Shown: piece after piece, positions 17,532 through 26,670 of the stretch
How positions within the stretch are numbered: position 1 is the stretch's first letter
How the letters are laid out: each line of letters starts with the position of its first letter
Assembly: GCA_030692685.1 (NCBI GenBank)
Contig: JAUXZO010000005.1
Coordinates: forward strand, 62,001 to 126,000
DNA from: Acidovorax sp.
Lineage (GTDB): Bacteria > Pseudomonadota > Gammaproteobacteria > Burkholderiales > Burkholderiaceae_C
Length of the DNA: 64,000 bases
Reading direction: 5' to 3'
The notes under the pieces: generated by a model
Database searches by the model: none
Seen by the model: the letters and a program-made list of their open reading frames with translations, nothing else
Told to the model about the DNA's origin: nothing
Translations under genes and position numbers: made by a program

Positions 17532-18578
17532 ATGACAAACGCTGCCGCCCCTGTTTCCCTTTCCCCCTCGCGCCGCGCCTGGCTGCGTTTTAAGCGCAAC
17601 CGCCTGGGTTACTGGAGCCTGCTGATCTTCTGCACCCTGGTGCTGGTCAGCCTGTGCGCCGAGCTGGTCAGCAACGACAAGCCCCTGGTGGTGCGGTATG
17701 AGGGGCAAACTTACTTCCCAATGCTCAAGGACTACCCCGAAAAGACCTTCGGCGGCGACTTCGCGACACCCACGGACTACCTCGACCCTTTCATCAAAGA
17801 GCGCCTCACCGCAGGCACCAACTGGGCGCTGTACACCATCAATCCCTACGGCCCCAACACGCTCAACTATTTTGCCAAGTCGCCCAACCCGTCGGCGCCC
17901 ACGGGCGACAACTGGCTGGGCACCGATGACCGGGGGCGCGACCTGTTGGCGCAGCTGCTGTACGGGTTTCGGGTGAGTGTGTTGTTTGCCTTGGCCCTCA
18001 CGGTGACGGGGGTGGCGCTGGGCGTGGTCACGGGTGCCATTCAAGGGTTTTTTGGCGGCAAGACCGACCTGGCTTTCCAGCGCTTCATCGAGATCTGGGG
18101 CTCCATGCCCGAGCTGTATTTGCTCATCATCTTCAGTGCGGTGTTTGCGCCCAGCATCGCATTGCTGCTGGTGTTGCTGTCACTGTTTGGCTGGATGGGC
18201 TTGTCGGACTATGTGCGGGCCGAGTTTTTGCGCAACCGCCAGCTCGACTACGTCAAAGCCGCTCGCGCCCTGGGCGTGGGCAATGCGCAGATCATCTGGC
18301 GCCACATCCTGCCCAACAGCCTCACGCCCGTGGTCACGTTTTTGCCGTTTCGCATGAGCGCGGCCATTCTGGCGCTGACGTCGCTCGATTTTCTGGGCCT
18401 GGGGGTGCCACCCGGCACGCCGTCGCTGGGGGAGCTGCTGAGCCAGGGCAAGAACAGCATCGACGCGTGGTGGATTTCGCTGTCCACCTTTGCCGTGCTG
18501 GTGACGACCTTGTTGCTACTGACTTTCATGGGTGACGCGCTTCGCGACGCCTTGGACCCCCGAAAGGCCGACCAATGA
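17532..18578 (+). CDS. yejE: Peptide/microcin-C-type ABC permease YejE
   Basis: A 348-residue permease partner of YejB. The N-terminal RRAWLRFKRNRLGYWSLLIF, a long periplasmic insert (SNDKPLVVRYEGQTYFPML ... GTDDRGRDLLAQLLYGFR) and the EAA loop AARALGVGNAQIIWRHILPN are typical of YejE. ATG 17532 was preferred to a TTG three codons upstream. The stop overlaps the yejF start (ATGA), indicating translational coupling. Confidence 0.93.
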   Translation: MTNAAAPVSLSPSRRAWLRFKRNRLGYWSLLIFCTLVLVSLCAELVSNDKPLVVRYEGQTYFPMLKDYPEKTFGGDFATPTDYLDPFIKERLTAGTNWALYTINPYGPNTLNYFAKSPNPSAPTGDNWLGTDDRGRDLLAQLLYGFRVSVLFALALTVTGVALGVVTGAIQGFFGGKTDLAFQRFIEIWGSMPELYLLIIFSAVFAPSIALLLVLLSLFGWMGLSDYVRAEFLRNRQLDYVKAARALGVGNAQIIWRHILPNSLTPVVTFLPFRMSAAILALTSLDFLGLGVPPGTPSLGELLSQGKNSIDAWWISLSTFAVLVTTLLLLTFMGDALRDALDPRKADQ

Positions 18579-20287
18579 TGGCCCCCACGCTCGGCACTGC
18601 CGTGTCCTCGCTGCCCCCCGAGGGGGCGCTTACCGCCTTGGGGCGGCCTGGCGGCGGTTCGGTCCACGGCATGCCGTTGTTGCAGGTCGAGGACTTGCAT
18701 GTTCGCTTTGGCACCAAGGAGGTGGTGCGGGGCGTCAATTTCAGCATCGCAGCAGGGGAAAAGCTGGCGCTGGTGGGCGAATCCGGCTCGGGAAAAACCA
18801 TCACGGCGCTGAGCCTGCTGCGGTTGGCGGGCGACGCCGCCATCACCGGCCAGGCTCTGCTGCAAGGCCGCGGTGACCTGCTGGCGTTGACGGAGCGTGA
18901 GATGCGTGGTGTGCGCGGTGGCGATATCGCGATGGTGTTCCAGGAGCCCATGACCGCGCTCAACCCGCTGATGACCATTGGCCTGCAGATTGCCGAGATC
19001 CTGCAGCTCAAAAAGGGACTGACCGGCGCCCAGTGTGCGCAGGCCGCCATCGAGTTGCTGGCCAAAACCGGCATCCCCGAGCCCGCGCGCCGCGCCAACA
19101 GTTTTCCACACCAGCTCAGCGGTGGCCAGCGCCAGCGCGCCATGATCGCCATGGCCCTGGCCAGCAGCCCGAAGCTGCTGCTGGCCGACGAGCCCACCAC
19201 CGCGCTGGACGTGACCTTGCGCGGCCAGATCCTGGACCTGCTCAGTGACCTGCAGCGCCAGACCGGCATGGCCGTGCTGCTCATCACGCACGACCTGAAC
19301 CTGGTGCGCCGATTTGCCGACCGCGTGGCCGTGATGGAGCAGGGCGTGCTGGTAGAGCAAGGCCCCGTGGCCGACGTGTTTGGTGCGCCTCAGCATGCCT
19401 ACACCCGCCGCCTGATCGCCAGCCAGCCCCGCCGTGATGTGGTGGAGGCCGATCCGCCCGCTGGCACAGCTCCGGTGGTGCAGTCGAAGGATTTGCGCGT
19501 GGTGTACCCCACACCGCTGCCCGGTGTGCGCGGCTGGTTCAAGAAGGGCGAGTTTGTGGCGGTGCAAGGCGCCACGCTGCAACTGCTGCCAGGGCAAACC
19601 TTGGGGGTGGTGGGGGAGTCCGGTTCGGGCAAGTCCACCTTGGCGCAGGCCATATTGGGCCTGCTGCCCTATGGCGGGGAGCTTCAGGTGGGTGGCCAGG
19701 CCTGGCAGCAGCCTGCCACGCGCAACACACCCGCCAACCAAAAGCTGCGCCGCCGGGTGCAGGTGGTGTTCCAAGACCCGTTTTCGTCGCTGTCGCCACG
19801 GCTTACGGTGGAAGAGATCGTGGGTGAAGGCCTGAAGGTGCACGAACCTGCCCTGGGCGTGGCCGAGCGCCGCATGCGGGTCGAGGCGGCGCTGGTCGAA
19901 GTGGGCCTGGCCGAGGCGCAGTACCCGCGCCTGCTCGAGCGCTACCCGCACGAGTTTTCAGGCGGCCAGCGCCAGCGCCTGGCCATTGCGCGTGCCCTCA
20001 TCGTGCAGCCGCAAGTGCTGGTGCTGGACGAGCCCACCAGTGCGCTGGATGTGACCGTCCAGCAGCAGGTGTTGGGACTGCTGCAGCGCTTGCAAAAAGA
20101 AAAGGGGCTGAGCTACCTGCTCATCACTCACGACGTGGACGTGATCCGCGCCATGGCGCACGATGTGCTGGTGATGAAAGATGGCGTGGTGCTGGAAAGC
20201 GGCACCGTCACCGAAGTGATGGAAACCCCGCAGCACCCCTACACCCAAAAGCTGGTGGCAGCGGCTACCGTGCCAGACGGGGTCTGA
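18575..20287 (+). CDS. yejF: Two-cassette ABC ATPase YejF
   Basis: A 570-residue ATPase with two complete nucleotide-binding domains. The first has Walker A GESGSGKT (K74), signature LSGGQRQR and Walker B LLLADEP; the second has GESGSGKS, SGGQRQRLAIARAL and VLVLDEPTSALD. E. coli YejF has about 529 residues. The extra N-terminal 32 codons (18575-18670) are encoded by palindromic element R3 copy B and have no counterpart in ATPases; conserved sequence starts at the ATG at 18671 (MPLLQVEDLHVRF). Either start is possible, but the ATGA overlap with yejE favours the upstream one. Confidence 0.92.
   Translation: MMAPTLGTAVSSLPPEGALTALGRPGGGSVHGMPLLQVEDLHVRFGTKEVVRGVNFSIAAGEKLALVGESGSGKTITALSLLRLAGDAAITGQALLQGRGDLLALTEREMRGVRGGDIAMVFQEPMTALNPLMTIGLQIAEILQLKKGLTGAQCAQAAIELLAKTGIPEPARRANSFPHQLSGGQRQRAMIAMALASSPKLLLADEPTTALDVTLRGQILDLLSDLQRQTGMAVLLITHDLNLVRRFADRVAVMEQGVLVEQGPVADVFGAPQHAYTRRLIASQPRRDVVEADPPAGTAPVVQSKDLRVVYPTPLPGVRGWFKKGEFVAVQGATLQLLPGQTLGVVGESGSGKSTLAQAILGLLPYGGELQVGGQAWQQPATRNTPANQKLRRRVQVVFQDPFSSLSPRLTVEEIVGEGLKVHEPALGVAERRMRVEAALVEVGLAEAQYPRLLERYPHEFSGGQRQRLAIARALIVQPQVLVLDEPTSALDVTVQQQVLGLLQRLQKEKGLSYLLITHDVDVIRAMAHDVLVMKDGVVLESGTVTEVMETPQHPYTQKLVAAATVPDGV
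18582..18655 (+). repeat. R3 element copy B, in the yejF 5' coding region
   Basis: CCCCCACGCTCGG ... CTGCCCCCCGAGGGGGCG ... TTGGGGCGGCC. It is homologous to copy A and to copy D (inverted). The central CCCCC-GA-GGGGG palindrome is intact. It is translated in frame as the N-terminal extension of YejF if the ATG at 18575 is used. Confidence 0.8.
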
Positions 20288-20296
20288 AATATCAAT

Positions 20297-20350
20297 GAAA
20301 TTGGCCAGTAGCCCTTGATGGTAAAGCGCTGGCAGCTATTAATATTGTAG
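20297..20350. repeat. Dispersed palindrome, family R1 (copy 3)
   Basis: aaattggccagtagccctt, a loop, then aaagcgctggcagctatt. It lies between the convergent yejF and lipocalin genes, where it could form a hairpin in both transcripts. Confidence 0.7.
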
Positions 20351-20438
20351 TAACGGGGCGTGGTCAATCCCCGGTGCTTGGCCCCACGGCGTGTTGGCGC
20401 AACCGCTCTGAACTCAGCTGAACACAGCTGAACTCACT

Positions 20439-21035
20439 TCAGGTTCGCACGGCCTGCTTGGCGTGCTGTTCGCCCGCAGGGGGCGCAAACACGATCTTGC
20501 TCACATCCACCCCCATCGCTTGCGCCCGTTCCATGAGGTGATCGCGCACATGCCAGGGCAGGGTAGGAGTGCGCGACAAGATCCACAGATAGTCGCGGTT
20601 GGACCCGATCACCATGGCCCACTGGTAGTTTTCGTCCAGAGCCACCACGTTGTAGCCGCCATAAAAAGGTCCGAAGAACGACACTTTCAGCGCTGCGCGG
20701 TCTGGCTCGCCCACAAAGCGCGCTGTGCCTTCGGCTTCTTTCCACTCCTTGCGCACGGGGTCATAGCCCCGGTTGACCACCTTGATGGTGCCGTCCGCAT
20801 TGCGGCTGTAAGTGGCGCTGGTTTGGGTGAGGCCGCGTTCAAACGAGTTTTCGATGCGTGCCACCTCGTGCCAGTGTCCGGCGTACCGGTCCACATCAAA
20901 CCCGCTCACTGCCTGAATTCCATCGGGCGTGCGGGGGGTGGAGCACGCAGACAGTGCAAGCACTGCCATCAACGCTGCTGCAGCCGTGATCAGCGGCCAG
21001 GGCGAATGGCGAAGGGGTGGGCTGTAAGTGCGCAT
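20439..21035 (-). CDS. blc: Lipocalin lipoprotein (Blc family)
   Basis: A 198-residue outer-membrane lipoprotein of the bacterial lipocalin family. The signal peptide ends LALSAC-S (lipobox). The lipocalin motif is seen as VSGFDVDRYAGHWHEVARIENSFERG (first conserved region, GxW) and the later NYQWAMVIGSNRDYLWILSR. Blc proteins bind lysophospholipids and are linked to envelope stress. It is convergent with yejF. Confidence 0.92.
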   Translation of the reverse strand: MRTYSPPLRHSPWPLITAAAALMAVLALSACSTPRTPDGIQAVSGFDVDRYAGHWHEVARIENSFERGLTQTSATYSRNADGTIKVVNRGYDPVRKEWKEAEGTARFVGEPDRAALKVSFFGPFYGGYNVVALDENYQWAMVIGSNRDYLWILSRTPTLPWHVRDHLMERAQAMGVDVSKIVFAPPAGEQHAKQAVRT

Positions 21036-21313
21036 GGTGTTTCTCCTGCTGCCGGGGCGGCGTTTCTGAAGCTGTACCGAGCGAAAGGCTGGCGTGCCGG
21101 GATTTCTGTCGGCCTCAATCTGTATGTATGTGAATGTAGACAGGCCCGTTCGGGCTCCATGTAGGAGCGCACTGGCGGCGCGTGTCGGCCAGCACGGGGC
21201 GGTTGGTGCTGGTCATGGCGCTCGAGCTTGGCTTTTCGATTGGGGAGTAGCGTGGAACCGCGCTCGTCTACCATTGCGTTGGATGGCACCAGCCGCTTTT
21301 CCTGAGAGAACCC

Positions 21314-21889
21314 ATGACCAAGCCACCGACGCACGCTGACAACCACGCCCAGGCTTCCTCACCCGCACAAGGCAGCCATGGTGTGTCGTCCGTTGACCAT
21401 CTGCGCTTTCACCGGCGCCACGCCCATCTGGCGCCCACGTTTGGTACCGACCGCTTTGCATTGCGCGCAGAGGCCTTTGCGCGATTTTTCGGGACGCCCT
21501 TGTTTCTGGGCGCGCAGACGTTGATCGTGGCCGCCTGGATCGCCATCAATGCGCTGGGCCTGGCCCAGTTCGACCTGTATCCTTTCATCCTGCTCAACCT
21601 GGCGTTCAGTCTGCAGGCGGCTTACGCAGCGCCCCTTATCCTGCTGGCCCAGACGCGACAGGCCGCGCGCGACAAATCCCACGCCGAGGCCGATGCCCAG
21701 CACCGCGAAGCACTAGCCGTTGCAAACGAGCAGCGACAAGCCATCGCCGCGCACAACGCGGCCCAGGTTCTGGAGCTGTTGCAGCAAAACACCCTTTTGA
21801 CTGCACAAACCCGTGAACTGACGGCGCGCATTGAGGCGCTGACCGTGGAGATTCATCAACGCTTTGTAGGGCAGCCAGCGCAGCCATGA
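21314..21889 (+). CDS. DUF1003 membrane protein
   Basis: A 191-residue protein with the DUF1003 core: GTPLFLGAQTLIVAAWIAIN, then FDLYPFILLNLAFSLQAAYAAPLIL and the characteristic AQTRQAARDK. Two membrane helices are followed by a long Ala/Gln/Glu-rich cytoplasmic coiled coil ending in ALTVEIHQRF. Function of the family is unknown. The ATG at 21314 follows GAGAGAACCC; no clear operon partner is present. Confidence 0.88.
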   Translation: MTKPPTHADNHAQASSPAQGSHGVSSVDHLRFHRRHAHLAPTFGTDRFALRAEAFARFFGTPLFLGAQTLIVAAWIAINALGLAQFDLYPFILLNLAFSLQAAYAAPLILLAQTRQAARDKSHAEADAQHREALAVANEQRQAIAAHNAAQVLELLQQNTLLTAQTRELTARIEALTVEIHQRFVGQPAQP

Positions 21890-22027
21890 TGCAAGCCGCG
21901 ACCATCCTTAGGACCGATGGGTGCTTCTGTTTCCGTTCCGAATGCATCGCCCACATCGGGTTGGGCTGCCACCTGGCGCGGAGCGCGCATTTCCGCAGAC
22001 TGACAACCCACGATGCCACCCCTTGTG

Positions 22028-22933
22028 ATGACTGACGCCCCTTTGTTTCCGGGCTTTGCGGTGCAACGCATCGCCACGCCCGACGGCCATCACATCCATG
22101 CGCTGTTGGGCGGCAGCGGCCCGCCCTTGTTGCTGCTGCATGGCCACCCCCAAACCAGCGCGATCTGGCACAAGGTGGCACCTGCGCTGGCGCAGCGTTT
22201 CACCCTGGTTTTGGCAGATTTGCGGGGGTATGGCGATTCAGCCAAACCCGCAGGTAGTGCGGACCACGCGCAGTACAGCAAGCGCACCATGGCCGCCGAC
22301 ATGCTGGCTGTGATGCAGCACCTGGGCCACGCCCGCTTTGCGGTGCTGGCGCACGACCGCGGCGCGCGCGTGGCCCACCGGCTGGCGGCCGACCACCCAC
22401 AGGCGGTGTTGCGCTTGGTGCTGCTCGACGTCGCACCCACGCTGGCCATGTACGAGCAGACCAGCGACGTCTTCGCCCGCGCCTATTGGCACTGGTTCTT
22501 TCTGATTCAGCCCGCGCCACTGCCCGAACGGTTGATAGAGGCAGACCCCGCCGCTTACATCCGTGACGTGATGGGCCGCCGCAGCGCGGGCCTGGCGCCC
22601 TTTGATGCGCGCGCGCTGGCCGAATACACCCGCTGTCTGGCGTTACCGGGCACGGCCCGCGGCATTTGTGAGGACTACCGCGCGGCAGCCAGCATGGACC
22701 TCGACCATGACCGCACGGACCGCGAGGCAGGGCGCCAGCTTGCGATGCCCCTGTTGGCGCTGTGGGGCGAGCAGGGCGTAGTGCACCGGTGTTTTGATCC
22801 TCTGGCCGAATGGCAGCGCGTGGCCCGCAATGTGCGTGGCCAGGCCCTGCCTTGTGGTCACTACATCGCTGAAGAAGCGCCCGACGCCTTGTTGGGCGCC
22901 GCCATGCCCTTTTTGCTGGAAGCCATCCCCTGA
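22028..22933 (+). CDS. Alpha/beta hydrolase, haloacetate (fluoroacetate) dehalogenase type
   Basis: A 301-residue alpha/beta hydrolase. Residue numbers line up almost exactly with fluoroacetate dehalogenase RPA1163 as I remember it: nucleophile D110 and carboxylate-binding R111 and R114 in AHDRGARVAH, acid D134 in LLDVAPT, halide-pocket H155-W156 in YWHWFF, Y217 in CEDYRA and base H278 in CGHYIAEEAP. The pocket Trp185 appears replaced (GRRSAG). Hydrolysis of a short haloacid is therefore likely; defluorination is an inference. ATG 22028 is preferred to 22013, which adds five residues. Confidence 0.8.
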   Translation: MTDAPLFPGFAVQRIATPDGHHIHALLGGSGPPLLLLHGHPQTSAIWHKVAPALAQRFTLVLADLRGYGDSAKPAGSADHAQYSKRTMAADMLAVMQHLGHARFAVLAHDRGARVAHRLAADHPQAVLRLVLLDVAPTLAMYEQTSDVFARAYWHWFFLIQPAPLPERLIEADPAAYIRDVMGRRSAGLAPFDARALAEYTRCLALPGTARGICEDYRAAASMDLDHDRTDREAGRQLAMPLLALWGEQGVVHRCFDPLAEWQRVARNVRGQALPCGHYIAEEAPDALLGAAMPFLLEAIP

Positions 22934-22992
22934 CACAACCAAAAACGTCGGCTGGAAGCTAGGCGCATTGGGGCGGCACCGCATTGCACAGC

Positions 22993-23012
22993 GCAACGCA
23001 ACGCAACGCAAC
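22993..23012. repeat. Short tandem repeat, unit GCAAC
   Basis: Four copies of gcaac (gcaacgcaac, twice) in the spacer between the convergent hydrolase and PhnD-like genes. It is not in a recognised gene. Confidence 0.7.
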
Positions 23013-23142
23013 GCGCAGAGCATGCGGTTATGGGGGCCCAACAACTGCCGCTGTGAAGGCCACCAGAGTCAGTGCGTCGCTGAAGGTAGGGCGAGCCCAC
23101 CGCTGCCATGCAGCACGTGGGGCACGGCAAGCCGCACGGAGA

Positions 23143-24147
23143 TTACTTGGCTGCACCTTTGCCCGCTTGCGCCGCCAGGGTCTTGGTATAGACCTCCATC
23201 ACCGTCGCAAAATCGCGCTCGAAGTTGATGGGCAAGAACGTGTCGTTGCCCGGCAGCAACTGGCGCAGCTTGGGCGAGAAGTTATAGCTGTACGAGCACT
23301 TCTTCACGCGCGCCTGCAGGTCAGGCGACACCTCTTTGCCCAAGGTCCATGTTTCGGTCATGAAAGGCGGGCTCTCCCACAGCGTGCGAATGCTGGAGCC
23401 CTTCACGTCGCCCTTGAGCACCATGCGCTGGTACAGGTCGCTGGCCACGGCGGCAGCGGGGTAAAAGCCGTGCATCACGCCCGTCACCGAGCGTTCGTGG
23501 CCGTTGGAGAACACCACTTCGTAGTTCTGATCGGGCAGCAGGCCCAGGGCCGGGAACAGGGCGCGCGGGGCCAGATTGCCAGAGTTGGAGGTGGGCGTGG
23601 AATGTGCAATCTTCTTGCCCACCAGATCCTTGGGCTTGGTAAAGGGGCTGTCCACGCGTGCGATGAGGATCAGCGTGTAGGAGTTGCGTTTGCCGCTGGC
23701 CTTGTTGCCGGGCACGCTAAACGGAGTGGGCTGGCCAGCATTCACCAGTTGCGGCACCAGGCCAGGGTTGACCTGGGCCAACTGCACCTTGCCGGTCACG
23801 ATGCCGTCGATCAGCTCTTTCTCGCCCAGAGTGTCGATGTTGGTGCTGCGCTCCAGAGACTCGCCCTGGATGTTCTGCAGATCCAGGTTGCCGCAACGCG
23901 CCAGATGGTTGAAATAGTCGCCCCACAACAACATGGTTTCGCTCTTGGCGTAGGTCTTGGGCATGGCCACCACCAGCTTTTCGCGCGGGCCGCCAAAGCT
24001 GGGCGCGGGTGATGCCGCTGCGGCGGCGCGGGCCGCTGCAGCACGGGCCTGGGGCGTGGTGGCGGCATTGTCGGTTTGTGCGGCCACGGGGCCCAGCATG
24101 AGCGTGGCGCCAGACAAAAGTGCGCAAAAGCGTGTATCGAATCGCAT
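23143..24147 (-). CDS. PhnD-like phosphate/phosphonate ABC substrate-binding protein, orphan
   Basis: A 334-residue periplasmic receptor. A signal peptide (RFCALLSGATLMLGPVAAQ) precedes an Ala-rich linker and the PhnD fold: KIAHSTPTSNSGNLAPRALF, SNGHERSVTGVMHGFYPAAAV and FLPINFERDF. The family binds phosphonates, phosphite or other small anions. No permease or ATPase gene is adjacent, so it is either an orphan receptor or has been adapted for another use. The ATG at 24147 follows GGAGGG on the minus strand. Confidence 0.8.
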   Translation of the reverse strand: MRFDTRFCALLSGATLMLGPVAAQTDNAATTPQARAAAARAAAAASPAPSFGGPREKLVVAMPKTYAKSETMLLWGDYFNHLARCGNLDLQNIQGESLERSTNIDTLGEKELIDGIVTGKVQLAQVNPGLVPQLVNAGQPTPFSVPGNKASGKRNSYTLILIARVDSPFTKPKDLVGKKIAHSTPTSNSGNLAPRALFPALGLLPDQNYEVVFSNGHERSVTGVMHGFYPAAAVASDLYQRMVLKGDVKGSSIRTLWESPPFMTETWTLGKEVSPDLQARVKKCSYSYNFSPKLRQLLPGNDTFLPINFERDFATVMEVYTKTLAAQAGKGAAK

Positions 24148-24343
24148 GGTGATTTCCCTCCGGTTTTGTTGGGTAGTGTGACCGGGGTATCAGCGGCTGG
24201 GTGGGAGCCGTTGATGACAGAACTGCCTGCACTGAACCCGGGTTTCCAAGTATGCATGAAGGCCCCGCGCCGCTGGTAACGCGCGCGACTCGCCTTGCCC
24301 TCGTCTATTGGCGCAGTCCCACCTTGAGTGCTGCCTGGCAGGA

Positions 24344-26050
24344 TCAAATCCCGAACACCTTCAGCACCGAATCGGCCAGCCCCTGCAACCATCGTACCGG
24401 GCCGCCATCGCGCTGGCTGGAATGGGGCATCTCCTCGTACACGTAAAACCCTTTGTCTCCCTGGAAGGAATCGTTTAGCAGCGCCTGCTTGCCCCGCACA
24501 TAGGCTACGAAGGTTTCGCACCGGCGCGTCGAATATCCCAGGTTGGCGTTGAACGCGATGGTGGCAGCCTGGCTGACGCTGCGCCCGGTGTGTGCAGGCT
24601 CCACACGCACGCCCCGGCAGCCTTGCACGATGAGCTGCGCAGGGCCGTGAAACGCCAGGTAGCGCAGCTGCAGCGTGAGCCACGCATGCAGGCTGCCCAG
24701 CCGCCAATGCGAGGTGATGCGCACCGGCACACCGCGCTGCTGCAGCACGCCGACCAGATTGCGCGGCTGCATCACCAGCGCCGCACCTGTCGGCAACACC
24801 AGCACACCGATTTCACTGTGGGCGTCTCGGGTTGCCGACACGACATAGGTCGAAGGTGCCGTGGTGCGGATGCGGGTCAGCGCCACCATGCCCGATGCCA
24901 GGCTGGTCAAAGGGAAACGGCGGTTGAGCAACCAGCAGGTGTCGGTGTGGCCCGCAGTGGATGCGCTTTGCAGGAAGTCGGGGTGCAGCAGCAGTTCATG
25001 TGCTGCGTCCACCGTCACCTCGCGCGAAACAGCTGAGAGGCGTGACTCCAATGCCAGCTCACCCAGGCTGTCTGGCAGCAACCTGACCGGTGGGCGCCGC
25101 GCGGCAAGGGGCGCCAGCGCAAAATAGAACAACGCCTTGATGGCCAACGGCGCAAAGATGGCACCCAACAAAATGAACAAGGCCGTGGGCAGAATATCCA
25201 GCAGCGGCTGCGACAACCGTGCAAACCAGTTGCCCGCGCGCAGGTCGTGCAGTGCCGCCTGCCGCTCGCGCAGCGGTGCAAGCAGGGCATCCATGTCGCT
25301 TTGGCGTGGTGCAAAAGCCGCCAGAGGGGGCAGGGGTTGTATGGCCTGCGCCAGCGCGTGTTGGCGCTGGTAGTCCTCGGCCGCACGCCGGTTTTCGGCC
25401 AGCAGCTGGGCCTGTAGCACCCGCAGCTGCTCACACTGAAGGTATTCGGCCGAGCCGATGCCACTGATGCCCAGACGGCACGCCACGGGGTGGGCCTGCT
25501 CCATGGCCTCGCGCTCCCGCTTGGCCGCCTGCCATTGCGTGTACAGGCCCTGGTGGACAAGGCGCAAGCGTTCCAGTTCTGCGTGGCGCGCTTGCGCCGA
25601 CTGGGTGGCTTGCACCCGCAGTCTCAGTTCCTGAAGGTGTTGTCGTTCGGCATTCAGAAGGTAAATCTCTGCATCCAGCCGCATGCCTTCCCATTGGTGC
25701 GCAACGATGGGTTGGCCCTTGAGCACTGGGCCGATGGCACTGGCCTTCTGGCGTTCAAGCTGCTTGTGCCGCGTCTCCTGGTCTATGGCATCGATGCGGG
25801 CAGTCAGCGCGTCCAGCGATGCAGAGGCAAACGTCGCCATGCGGCCCTGGCTTGCGTTGGTCAGGGTGTTCAGCTCGCGTGCAATGCGCTCGTCGGCCGC
25901 CGTCAGCTGCGCCAGTTCGGCCTGAGACGATTGGTGGGACTGCCACTCGGCCCAGGCCCATTTCCCGAAGAGCAGCACCCCACAGATGAGCACAAAGGCC
26001 ATCAGATGGCGCAGCAGGAAGCGGACAATCGTTGCGACAAGGGCTATCAA
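24344..26050 (-). CDS. Large membrane protein with long coiled coil, unknown
   Basis: A 568-residue protein I do not recognise. It starts with a membrane helix (FLLRHLMAFVLICGVLLFG), continues as about 220 residues of Gln/Arg/Glu/Ala-rich coiled coil, has one or two further membrane helices near residue 290 (LLDILPTALFILLGAIFAPLAIKALFYFA), and ends in a 230-residue beta-rich domain (GVLVLPTGAALVMQPRNL, later FNANLGYSTRRCETF). Topology suggests a periplasmic coiled coil between two helices with a cytoplasmic C-terminal domain. It heads an accessory-looking block and is divergent from the EAL remnant. Confidence 0.8.
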   Translation of the reverse strand: MIALVATIVRFLLRHLMAFVLICGVLLFGKWAWAEWQSHQSSQAELAQLTAADERIARELNTLTNASQGRMATFASASLDALTARIDAIDQETRHKQLERQKASAIGPVLKGQPIVAHQWEGMRLDAEIYLLNAERQHLQELRLRVQATQSAQARHAELERLRLVHQGLYTQWQAAKREREAMEQAHPVACRLGISGIGSAEYLQCEQLRVLQAQLLAENRRAAEDYQRQHALAQAIQPLPPLAAFAPRQSDMDALLAPLRERQAALHDLRAGNWFARLSQPLLDILPTALFILLGAIFAPLAIKALFYFALAPLAARRPPVRLLPDSLGELALESRLSAVSREVTVDAAHELLLHPDFLQSASTAGHTDTCWLLNRRFPLTSLASGMVALTRIRTTAPSTYVVSATRDAHSEIGVLVLPTGAALVMQPRNLVGVLQQRGVPVRITSHWRLGSLHAWLTLQLRYLAFHGPAQLIVQGCRGVRVEPAHTGRSVSQAATIAFNANLGYSTRRCETFVAYVRGKQALLNDSFQGDKGFYVYEEMPHSSQRDGGPVRWLQGLADSVLKVFGI

Positions 26051-26194
26051 GAACGGGCCTTTCAGGGCTTCGGCGGTCTGGTGCCGGGGTCGGCATCAGA
26101 AAGCTGGTGTCCAGCGTATCACCCGCCCGTCGAGCGGCCTTTTCCGTCATGCGTTCTCAGTGGCATGCCCTCATCGGCGCGCGAGGCGGACCGT

Positions 26195-26224
26195 CCAAGT
26201 CCAAGTCCAATTCCAATTCCAATT
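26195..26224. repeat. 6-bp tandem repeat (CCAAKT)5
   Basis: Two ccaagt followed by three ccaatt units. It lies just upstream of the EAL-domain remnant and between divergent genes. Confidence 0.9.
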
Positions 26225-26414
26225 CCCAAAAACCAACATGGGTTCCATGCAGGTGATTAAGTCCCGGGCTGCCATCTTGCAGTGCGTCGGCCTGGTGGTG
26301 CAGGATGCAGCCGAATGGTTGCGCAAGCGCTCCGACTTTCACATCGCCATCAACCTCTGTGCGCAGGATTTCAGAAACGCAACGTTGCCTGATTGACTGC
26401 GCGTGGTCTGCGCG

Positions 26415-26456
26415 CAGGTGCAGGTGCAGGTGCAGGTGCAGGTGCAGGTGCAGGTG
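26415..26456. repeat. 6-bp tandem repeat (CAGGTG)7
   Basis: Seven perfect copies of caggtg inside the EAL remnant, at the junction where the first block ends and the second begins. Perfect identity suggests recent slippage. Confidence 0.95.
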
Positions 26457-26610
26457 CGCAGCCTGCTCGTTGCGGCGACGAAGCGCGTGTTCCTGGACGT
26501 GGGGCAGACCCGAAAAAACGTGGCTGCGCTCGTGGCAAGGAACATGTCGTGTCCATCGACGATTTCGGCATCGGCTACGCCAGCCTGTGGTACCTGCCAG
26601 AGTTTGAAGT

Positions 26611-26670
26611 GGACTGCCTGAAGCTGGACTGCCTGAATCTGGACTGCCTGAATCTGGATTGCCTGAAGCT
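26611..26670. repeat. 15-bp tandem repeat x4 inside the EAL remnant
   Basis: Four copies of ggactgcctgaaKct (units at 26611, 26626, 26641, 26656), coding CLKLD/CLNLD in the open frame. The unit equals the LKID segment of the EAL domain, so the expansion arose from coding sequence. Confidence 0.95.

Noticed and set aside
18248-19951. 567-residue open frame on the minus strand
   Set aside because: Antisense to yejE/yejF, which have full ABC-transporter motifs.
22993-23012. GCAAC repeat as an origin or protein-binding iteron
   Set aside because: Only four copies of a 5-bp unit, between convergent genes, with no replication gene nearby.
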